DNA from: JBEKHT01 sp049511715
GTDB taxonomy: Bacteria > Chloroflexota > Anaerolineae > Anaerolineales > RBG-16-64-43
Assembly: GCA_049511715.1 (NCBI GenBank)
Contig: JBEKXU010000047.1
Span: forward strand, 1 to 18,570
Direction of reading: 5' to 3'
DNA length: 18,570 nucleotides
Shown: positions 1-5,206 of the stretch, piece after piece
Numbering within the stretch: position 1 is the first letter of the stretch
How the letters are laid out: every line of letters begins with the position of its first letter
Translations under genes and position numbers: made by a program
The notes under the pieces: generated by a model
The model's input: the letters and a program-made list of their open reading frames with translations, nothing else
What the model was told of the DNA's origin: nothing
Databases searched by the model: none

Positions 1-651
1 GCGCCACCCACTAAACCGCTGGGGATTGATGTGGGTCTGCACTCGCTGGCTGGTCTTTCGACCGGCGAGACGATTGAGAACCCGCGCTGGTTGCGGCAGA
101 GTCTGGTTGAGTTGCGTATTCTGCAGCGGAGAGCAGCCCGACAAACAAGAGGCAGTCATCGCCGGCGGAACACGATGCGCCAGATCACTCGATTGCACGA
201 GCACGTCGCCAACCAGCGCCGGGACTTCCTGCATCAGCTTTCGCACCGGTGGGTGAAAGAGCACGATCTGATTGCCGTGGAAGACATGCCCCTCGCGTTT
301 ATGAACCGCAACAGACATTTGGCGCTCTCGTCGCACGATGCGGGGCCGGGCGAGTTGCGGCAACTGTTGGCGTACAAAGCGGAAGACGCTGGTCGCCGGA
401 TGGTTGCCGTGAACCCGCTCAACACCTCGCAGAGGTGCAGCGGGTGCGGCGATTGGGTTGAAAAGACTCTGGCAATTCGGGTTCACCACTGTCCTGCCTG
501 CGGTCTCGTGCTCGACCGCGATGTGAATGCGGCTCGAAATATCCTGCATCTTGCTCTTGGCACTCTAGCTACTCCTACCGCCCGGACGGGGCGGGCAGAG
601 CGTAACGTGACCCAACGGGGTGTGCGTGCTCTGCGAAGCTGTCCCCCTTAG
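1..651 (+). CDS. tnpB: TnpB-family RNA-guided endonuclease of an IS200/IS605 or IS607-type element (5' end outside window)
   Basis: The reading frame is open from base 1, so the N-terminal part lies outside the window. The visible 216 residues are the C-terminal half of a TnpB/OrfB protein. RuvC-I is seen as GIDVG with Asp at 28-30, RuvC-II as AVEDMPL with Glu at 280-282, and RuvC-III as DRDVNAARN with Asp at 520-522. Between the last two lies a four-cysteine zinc ribbon (CSGCG at 436-450, CPACG at 490-504). All three catalytic acidic residues and all four cysteines are intact, so this copy could be active. In this family the protein cuts DNA guided by an RNA made from the element's own right end. 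The frame stops at TAG (649-651) inside a perfect hairpin. No TnpA partner can be seen, because upstream sequence is missing. The gene runs head-on into the SDR gene, 13 bp away. The GTG at 31 is an internal codon, not the start. Confidence 0.9.
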   Translation, partial: APPTKPLGIDVGLHSLAGLSTGETIENPRWLRQSLVELRILQRRAARQTRGSHRRRNTMRQITRLHEHVANQRRDFLHQLSHRWVKEHDLIAVEDMPLAFMNRNRHLALSSHDAGPGELRQLLAYKAEDAGRRMVAVNPLNTSQRCSGCGDWVEKTLAIRVHHCPACGLVLDRDVNAARNILHLALGTLATPTARTGRAERNVTQRGVRALRSCPP

Positions 652-658
652 GGGACAG
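578..658 (+). ncRNA. Candidate right-end guide-RNA scaffold (omega/reRNA) overlapping the tnpB 3' end
   Basis: Three nested or consecutive stems can be drawn. CCGCCC (578-583) pairs with GGGCGG (589-594) across a 5-base loop. GCAGAGC (595-601) pairs with GCTCTGC (628-634), enclosing a small ACCC/GGGT stem (610-613 with 618-621). CTGTCCCC (639-646) pairs with GGGGACAG (651-658) across a CTTA loop. This dense structure inside the last codons and stop of tnpB is what is known for TnpB-associated right-end RNAs, whose scaffold overlaps the gene's 3' end and is followed by the guide. The exact element end cannot be fixed without the other copy or an empty site. The fold was done by eye only. Confidence 0.5.
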
Positions 659-664
659 AGAACG

Positions 665-1438
665 TCACCTCCCCATGCCCTCTTCAAATGCGTAGATGTC
701 GGCGTAGTAGCGGGCGACGGTCTCGGCGGTCTCGGGGCTGGTGTACAGCTCGGATTGAGGATGATCAATCAACGCCACGATAGCGGCCGCCACCTCCGCC
801 GGGGTCTGGACAACGATCCCGGGGCGAGGACCGCCGGGCGGAACCGGGGTGCCATGCAGGGCGTTGCGTGCGAAGTCAGAGCTGACCGTGGGCGGCATGA
901 CCAATGACACGCGAATATTCGGGTACTCGCGGCGCAGGTCCAGGCGGAGATTGGTCGTCAGGCTGTTGAGCGCAGCCTTGGCGGCGCTGTACGCCGAGCG
1001 GTAAGGGGCGAACGGGATTCGCCCAAGCGCCGAGGAGACGTTGATGAGGTGGCCTTCCCCCCGTTCCTTGAAATAAGGGAGGATGGCCTGCATCCCGTAC
1101 AATGCCGACTTGGCATTGACGGCCATCATCTCGTCGAAATCTCCATCCGTGAGGTCCAGGACCTGGCGGCCGATTCCACGACCGGCATTGTTGACCCACA
1201 CATCCACCCGGCCAAAGGCGCGCAGCGCTTCATCCCTCAGCCGCTCCACCTCCGCGCGCCGAGTCACATCCGCCACCACCGCCAGCGTCCCCGCCCCGCA
1301 TTCCTGAGCCACCTGCTTCAGTTCCGCCTCGCGCCGGGCGCCCAGGACCAGTTTGTCGCCTCGCCCCGCGAGCTGTCTGGCCAGCGCCGCCCCAATCCCG
1401 CCGCTGGCACCAGTGATCACAACGACCTTGGCAGTCAT
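665..1438 (-). CDS. Short-chain dehydrogenase/reductase (SDR), classical type
   Basis: This is a 257-residue NAD(P)-dependent oxidoreductase of unknown substrate. The Rossmann motif TGASGGIG is at residues 9-16, NNAG at 83-86, the structural Asn in VNAKS at 109, a catalytic Ser near 137, and Tyr151/Lys155 in YSAAK. Arg35-Arg36 after the second strand suggest a preference for NADPH. The start chosen is the ATG at 1438, preceded by GGAGAGG. The frame stays open another 48 codons upstream, but that stretch runs back into the nitroreductase gene and adds nothing SDR-like. It is the last gene of the leftward MarR-ADH-nitroreductase-SDR set, 25 bp after the nitroreductase stop. The gene ends 13 bp from the tnpB stop, so the insertion element landed right at its 3' end without cutting it. 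Confidence 0.92.
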   Translation of the reverse strand: MTAKVVVITGASGGIGAALARQLAGRGDKLVLGARREAELKQVAQECGAGTLAVVADVTRRAEVERLRDEALRAFGRVDVWVNNAGRGIGRQVLDLTDGDFDEMMAVNAKSALYGMQAILPYFKERGEGHLINVSSALGRIPFAPYRSAYSAAKAALNSLTTNLRLDLRREYPNIRVSLVMPPTVSSDFARNALHGTPVPPGGPRPGIVVQTPAEVAAAIVALIDHPQSELYTSPETAETVARYYADIYAFEEGMGR

Positions 1439-1463
1439 TCCGCCATCCTCTCCGAGGGACTCT

Positions 1464-2177
1464 TCAATCCAGACCTTTGTGGTTATAGCGGTTGTGGTGC
1501 GTGAAATCCTCAATGTCCCGGCGTACCCGCAGAGACTTCGCGGGCGCTGCAGCCGGATACCCCAGGCGCATCGTGAAAGCAATCCTCATCGATTCCGGGA
1601 TGCCCAGGAGGCTCTTGACTTCCTTTTCAACCGAACCCGCCGCCAGGGCGCTTACGATCTGGCAACCGATGCCCAGCGATTGGGCTACCAGCCACATGTT
1701 TTCCATAAGGCACCCCAGGCTGATGATCCCGAGGAAATCGCCCTCCGAGGCCGGGGCCCTCCGGCTGGGATCGTACAGCACGAAGAGCAACATGGAAGTG
1801 GGCGGAAAGGCGGGTCGGGCCTGCCCTGGTTCGGCCACCGCTTCTGGTTTCGGGTTCGGCGTTCTCCAGGAAGGAGGGAACATCGTCCCCAACAGCCCGA
1901 CTTTCCTGCGGAGCAGCTCCTCTTCCGAAAAACTGAGCAACGGGTAATTCTCCCGGAGGAACTCCAGCGACATCGGCCCGTGAATGTTCTCGATGGCCGT
2001 CAATAGTCTTGGATCGTCGACGACAACCACTTCGTAGTTTTGCATGTTGTGGGCGCTGGGCGCCCAGCGCCCGGCCTCCAGGATCTGCCTGAGGCCTTCC
2101 TTTGCGATCGGCCGGTTAGAATCGAAAGGAACCCTGGTAGAATGACGGGCCTGCACGAGATCCAATATCTCCGACAT
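1464..2177 (-). CDS. Nitroreductase-family flavoprotein
   Basis: This 237-residue protein belongs to the FMN-dependent nitroreductase superfamily, which reduces nitro compounds, quinones, enones or flavins with NAD(P)H. The N-terminal FMN-phosphate motif is ARHSTRVPF (residues 10-18). It is followed by the APSAHNMQNYEVVVV stretch (39 onward) that matches the family's AP-S-x-x-N-x-Q-P-W motif. A late LGIGCQ segment and the ending RLGYP also fit the family. The usual Pro-Trp after Gln is replaced by Asn-Tyr. The ATG at 2177 has a good GGAGGG ribosome site. The gene lies between an alcohol dehydrogenase (138 bp upstream) and an SDR (25 bp downstream), all on the same strand, suggesting a set of redox enzymes acting on toxic carbonyl or aromatic compounds. 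The substrate cannot be told from sequence. Confidence 0.88.
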   Translation of the reverse strand: MSEILDLVQARHSTRVPFDSNRPIAKEGLRQILEAGRWAPSAHNMQNYEVVVVDDPRLLTAIENIHGPMSLEFLRENYPLLSFSEEELLRRKVGLLGTMFPPSWRTPNPKPEAVAEPGQARPAFPPTSMLLFVLYDPSRRAPASEGDFLGIISLGCLMENMWLVAQSLGIGCQIVSALAAGSVEKEVKSLLGIPESMRIAFTMRLGYPAAAPAKSLRVRRDIEDFTHHNRYNHKGLD

Positions 2178-2315
2178 TTTGTCCCTCCTTTGGGATCAAA
2201 GCACCCAGTCCATTGCTCTCCTGAAAGGGGCACCTCGTGCGCTGGTTCCCTCGGAGCCATCGAGGGATGCCAACGAGTTCTCCTCCAGGGCCTCGCCCGA
2301 GCGCCATTCGTGGAA
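2178..2315 (-). other. Intercistronic gap with a perfect 7-bp hairpin and a minimal ORF
   Basis: This 138-bp gap between the dehydrogenase and the nitroreductase is the longest inside the leftward operon. TCCCTCG (2247-2253) pairs with CGAGGGA (2261-2267) around a 7-base loop. No run of U follows, so it is not a standard terminator; it could be an mRNA processing or stability element. On the minus strand, AGGAG stands 4 bases before an ATG at 2213 that opens a five-codon frame (MDWVL, stop at 2196-2198). This ends 18 bases before the nitroreductase start. Confidence 0.4.
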
Positions 2316-3356
2316 TTAGCCCCCAGCCGGCGACATCCCGGGCACAAGCACCGACCGAAAGTGCACCCGGGCGGACATCATCTTCTCATACGCCTCGGAG
2401 GCCTGATCCAGCGAGAAGGTCTCAACCATGGGGCGGATCCCGGACAGGACGCTGAAGCTGAGCGTGTCTTCCACGGAACCGCTGACGAACCTTCCCATGG
2501 AGCCTCGGATCGAACGCCCCCCGCGCGCCAGTTGAAGGGGAGATACTTGAATGGGTTCATTCTGCATCGCCAGGAGGTAAAGTTGGCCGTCATTCCCCAG
2601 GCCGTTGATCACGTCCGAAATCGCCCGGCCGCTTGGCGCCGTAGCCAGAATGACCCGCGCGCCTCCAAGCTTGCGGAGCTCTTCCCCCGGCTGGGCAGCC
2701 TCGGTATCCACATACAGGTGCGCTCCGAGTTGATACGCCAACTGTTCCTTCTCCCGGCCGCGAGAAAGGGCCACTGTACGGCAGCCGAACTTCCGAGCAA
2801 ACTGAATCGCCAAGTGCCCCAGGCCGCCAAGGCCCAGAACGGCGACCAGGTCGCCGCCTCGCGCCCCGCTGCTACGCACCGCCTCAAAGGTCGTTCTTCC
2901 GGCGCATAGCAGCGGCGCCGCCTCGGTGGGGGTGATCTCCGAAGGAATCTTCACAAAGGCCTGCATGGGGGCCACCATGTATTCCGCATAGCCCCCGTCA
3001 AAAGAAATCCCGGTCGCCATGATGTTCTGGCCCCTGCCCAGGTCGCCCCGCCGACAGGCACTGCACTTGAGGCACGGTCCGCCGTACCACCCAACCCCCA
3101 CGCGTTGGCCGACTTCCCAATCCGAGACCAGATTCGTACCGCAACGGTCAATCAGGCCCACCACTTCGTGCCCCGGAACCCGAGGATATTGAAGCCCCGG
3201 GAAATGCCCTTCCTTGACGAGCGTATCCCCGCGACAGACCCCACAGGCTTCCACCCGGATCCGGATTTCATGGGCCCTGGGCTCCGGGATTTCCTTTTTC
3301 ACCAACTGGAAGTCCGCTCCGGGCGAGGCAATTTGGACGGCTCTCATCAGCGGCAT
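2316..3356 (-). CDS. Zinc-type alcohol dehydrogenase (MDR superfamily) with a missing structural-zinc cysteine
   Basis: This 346-residue protein is a medium-chain dehydrogenase/reductase that oxidises alcohols or reduces aldehydes with NAD(P). Catalytic zinc ligands are visible: Cys41 (GVC), His63-Glu64 (PGHE) and Cys151 (LLCAG). The cofactor motif GLGGLG follows in the second half. The structural zinc loop has Cys95, Cys98 and Cys101, but residue 109, where the fourth Cys is expected (C-x2-C-x2-C-x7-C), is Gly, coded GGC instead of TGC. The start at 3356 has AGGAGGGG at suitable spacing, inside the end of the marR gene; a second Met three codons on is possible. Only 6 bp separate it from the marR stop, so the two are probably co-transcribed and translationally coupled. 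Length and domain order are normal for the family. Confidence 0.92.
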   Translation of the reverse strand: MPLMRAVQIASPGADFQLVKKEIPEPRAHEIRIRVEACGVCRGDTLVKEGHFPGLQYPRVPGHEVVGLIDRCGTNLVSDWEVGQRVGVGWYGGPCLKCSACRRGDLGRGQNIMATGISFDGGYAEYMVAPMQAFVKIPSEITPTEAAPLLCAGRTTFEAVRSSGARGGDLVAVLGLGGLGHLAIQFARKFGCRTVALSRGREKEQLAYQLGAHLYVDTEAAQPGEELRKLGGARVILATAPSGRAISDVINGLGNDGQLYLLAMQNEPIQVSPLQLARGGRSIRGSMGRFVSGSVEDTLSFSVLSGIRPMVETFSLDQASEAYEKMMSARVHFRSVLVPGMSPAGG

Positions 3357-3362
3357 AGGTGG

Positions 3363-3836
3363 CTACCCCTCCTGGGATGTCTGATGTTTCCCATCGGGCA
3401 AAAGCAACGTAACCTCACGCAGCAGGGCCAACAATTGACTGGTGTTCTCCTCCCCCAACTCCCTCAAGGCTTTCGGCAGGAGATCGTGCGAGCCGACCGG
3501 GGGCACACGCTTCAGAACCGACTTACCCGAGGCGGTAATCAGCACTGGAGTGCGCCGGCGGTCTTGAGGATCTCGGCCCCGTTTCACCAGCCGTTTCCTC
3601 TCCAAGGTATCCACGGCGGGGAGGAGCGTTGCAGGTTCCCGCGCCATCAGACGACTCAGCTCGCTCAGGGTGTGGCCCCGCTCGCTGAGGATCAGCAGAA
3701 CCCCGTATTGCAAGCCGCTGATCCCAACGCCCGCCTCCCCCAGCCGGCGTTCCATGTCTCTCCGGGCCGCCTTGACGACCATGCCCGCGAGCGAGCGGAT
3801 TTCATGGGCGTCGGCCTGAGCGTCACGGCCTTTCAT
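3363..3836 (-). CDS. MarR-family transcriptional regulator (first gene of the leftward operon)
   Basis: This is a dimeric winged-helix DNA-binding protein of about 157 residues. Helix-turn-helix residues lie in TLSELSRLMAREPATLLPAVDTLE (about 55-80), followed by the wing signature DPQDRRRTPVLIT typical of MarR proteins. Long helices at both ends would form the dimer interface. I chose ATG at 3836 because a purine-rich GGGGGGA lies at proper distance; a TTG five codons upstream (3851) is possible but has no ribosome site. It leads the operon with alcohol dehydrogenase, nitroreductase and SDR. A strong promoter lies about 100 bp upstream, with a perfect palindrome over its -35 box, so repression of its own operon, relieved by a small molecule, is the simplest model. 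The ligand is unknown. One Cys or none is visible, so redox sensing is not obvious. Confidence 0.88.
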   Translation of the reverse strand: MKGRDAQADAHEIRSLAGMVVKAARRDMERRLGEAGVGISGLQYGVLLILSERGHTLSELSRLMAREPATLLPAVDTLERKRLVKRGRDPQDRRRTPVLITASGKSVLKRVPPVGSHDLLPKALRELGEENTSQLLALLREVTLLLPDGKHQTSQEG

Positions 3837-3862
3837 GGCCAATCCCCCCAACGAGGAGCCAA

Positions 3863-3900
3863 CCGCGGGTGAAGCGGGCCCCGAGAAGCCCTCACCGCGG
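3863..3900 (-). promoter_or_regulatory. Long hairpin in the 5' leader of the MarR operon
   Basis: CCGCGG plus TGA (3863-3868, 3870-3872, with one bulged G at 3869) pairs with TCA plus CCGCGG (3892-3900). Inside, GGGC (3876-3879) pairs with GCCC (3888-3891). It lies between the predicted start of transcription near 3928 and the ribosome site of marR. No U-run follows, so it looks more like a leader-stability or translation element than an attenuator. Confidence 0.4.
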
Positions 3901-3934
3901 GGCTTGTCCCCCGAAGAAAATGGTTAGGCTACAT

Positions 3935-3963
3935 ATTATATGGACACGAATCTTCTGAGTCAA
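3935..3963 (-). promoter_or_regulatory. Sigma-70-type promoter for the MarR-ADH-nitroreductase-SDR operon
   Basis: On the minus strand, TTGACT (3963-3958) and a perfect TATAAT (3940-3935) are separated by exactly 17 bp. Transcription would start near 3928, giving a leader of about 90 bases before the marR ATG at 3836. It is the best promoter match seen in the window. Confidence 0.75.
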
Positions 3964-3973
3964 CTGACTCAGA
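3954..3973. promoter_or_regulatory. Perfect 9-2-9 palindrome, likely MarR operator
   Basis: TCTGAGTCA (3954-3962) and TGACTCAGA (3965-3973) are exact reverse complements around a 2-bp centre. The site covers the whole -35 box (3958-3963). Size, symmetry and position match known MarR-family operators, which block RNA polymerase when bound. Binding by the neighbouring MarR is inferred from position only. Confidence 0.65.
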
Positions 3974-4484
3974 GCCGAACAGTGGGAAGCAAGCACAGTC
4001 GGCGCCGACCAAGGACTTCCGCAACCCAGGCAGGCAGGTCCGCTCCGGTGGGTCCCGCCACCGCCAGCGGGAGGAAAAGGGTTCGCCCGTGCAGCCGGCC
4101 ATGTGATAGGAACTCGTGGGCGTTTTGCCAAACGAGAGCCCAGGGCACCATCGATCGGTCACGGGGTGCGGCCGGCATCCTTCCCAGTGGCCGCCCAACC
4201 GGTTCGATCGTTTGACTGGTCCCAGCCGCCTGCTCCTCGATCGGATGGGCGTACGGGCCCCAAGGACTCAGGGCATCGGCCACGAGCACTTCCCAGATCT
4301 CTGTAGTCCGACCCGGATGGCCCCTGCAAGGGCCGGGCCCGCCGCGCGACCCGCCGCGCCGGTCATCCCAAAAAAGTCAGCCCGCTCTCCCCCAGCCAGA
4401 GCCATGACATTTTCCAGGAAGCCTCTTGGCGGGTTGTGCGTTTCTTTCCTTGACGGCCTGTTCGAGGGAACGCAGGTTTGGTCG
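3974..4484. other. Spacer between the two divergent MarR units, no convincing gene
   Basis: This stretch of about 510 bp has no frame with a ribosome site and recognisable protein features. A 106-codon minus-strand frame (GTG at 4289 to the stop at 3969-3971) has reasonable third-position GC but no family resemblance and a poor ribosome site. It may be a shadow or a gene remnant. No tRNA or terminator was seen. Confidence 0.4.
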
Positions 4485-4514
4485 AAATCGGTATCGCCAC
4501 TCGGATTTGGCGAT
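4485..4514. promoter_or_regulatory. Inverted repeat just upstream of the second MarR promoter
   Basis: ATCGCCA (4493-4499) and TGGCGAT (4508-4514) are exact reverse complements with an 8-bp spacer. A second overlapping pair, AAATCG (4485-4490) and CGATTT (4511-4516), shares the right arm. The repeat ends right against the -35 hexamer, a common place for an activator or repressor site. It does not resemble the 3954-3973 palindrome, so the two MarR proteins probably have different sites. Confidence 0.4.
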
Positions 4515-4543
4515 TTGACAGATCAATAAGAGGGGCATAATAT
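4515..4543 (+). promoter_or_regulatory. Sigma-70-type promoter for marR and the ABC exporter
   Basis: A perfect TTGACA (4515-4520) is followed after 17 bp by TAATAT (4538-4543). An alternative -10, CATAAT (4536-4541), would give a 15-bp spacer. The AT-rich box stands out in GC-rich surroundings. The ribosome site AAGGGGG lies downstream, about 10 bases before the ATG at 4562. Confidence 0.65.
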
Positions 4544-4561
4544 AAAGGGGGCTTAACTATC

Positions 4562-5041
4562 ATGAGTCCGAAACTGACCGGTTCCCCGGAAGGCCTGGAG
4601 GCTGCGTTCCGCGAGTGGACGGATCTGTTCATGCGCCGCTCCATGCATGGGCTGGTTCGCTCCTCCAAAGACCTGGGGCTCTCCGTCTCGCAGATCATGG
4701 CTCTATTTCAGATCTACCGCAGGGGTACTTATGACGTCTCGGATATCGGCGGTGAACTCGGCGTGACCAGCGCTGCCGCCAGCCAGCTGCTGGAAGGGCT
4801 GGTGCAACGGGACCTGATCACCCGGGTCGAAGACGCCCACGATCGCCGCATCCGGAGAATTCTCCTGACCGAAGAAGGCCGCCGGGTTCTGCAGAAGATT
4901 CGCAGCCGCGAGCGGTGGACTCAAGGCCTGGCGTGCGCTCTCACCCCCGCCGAGCAGGAAAGAGTTATTGCCGCATTGAGAATCCTGATTGAGAAAGCCA
5001 GCCAGCTCGAAGGAACTCCTGGCCACAGCCCCCGCCCATGA
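4562..5041 (+). CDS. MarR-family transcriptional regulator linked to an ABC exporter
   Basis: This 159-residue winged-helix protein carries the helix-turn-helix at about residues 57-86 (recognition helix starting VTSAAASQLLEGL) and the wing sequence EDAHDRRIRR (90-99), the MarR signature. The ATG has AAGGGGG upstream and a strong promoter. It lies 165 bp before a heterodimeric ABC exporter on the same strand, an arrangement known for MarR regulators that control drug efflux. It is only distantly similar by eye to the other MarR at 3836-3363. Autoregulation through the inverted repeat at 4493-4514 or through the promoter itself is plausible but unproven. Confidence 0.88.
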   Translation: MSPKLTGSPEGLEAAFREWTDLFMRRSMHGLVRSSKDLGLSVSQIMALFQIYRRGTYDVSDIGGELGVTSAAASQLLEGLVQRDLITRVEDAHDRRIRRILLTEEGRRVLQKIRSRERWTQGLACALTPAEQERVIAALRILIEKASQLEGTPGHSPRP

Positions 5042-5069
5042 ATCCCAGGATCTCGGAGGTTCGAAATAC

Positions 5070-5085
5070 GGCCTTGGGAAAGGCC
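5070..5085 (+). other. Small GNRA-capped hairpin between marR and the exporter genes
   Basis: GGCCTT (5070-5075) pairs with AAGGCC (5080-5085) across a GGGA tetraloop of the stable GNRA class. It lies in the 165-bp gap between marR and the first ABC gene and has no U-run. It may affect mRNA stability; no clear promoter for the exporter alone was seen in this gap. Confidence 0.3.
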
Positions 5086-5206
5086 TACTGGATGCGACTC
5101 GCGCTTTGGCGGTGTACGCCGTCGGGCCCGGGCGGCCGCGCGAGGATAACGATCGAAACGCCTTGGCATCGGAGACGCTGGTCCCGAACGAGGGGTAAGA
5201 ACCAAG

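Noticed and set aside
3956..3971. TGAGTCA core resembling the eukaryotic AP-1 site
   Set aside because: Coincidence; the context is a bacterial promoter with a palindromic operator.
4190..4215. GGTTCGATC resembling a tRNA T-loop
   Set aside because: The flanking bases do not form a T-stem, and no anticodon or acceptor arms can be drawn.
3969..4289. 106-codon minus-strand frame ending in the MarR palindrome
   Set aside because: GTG start with a poor ribosome site and no family likeness; its end overlaps the operator, so a real gene is unlikely.
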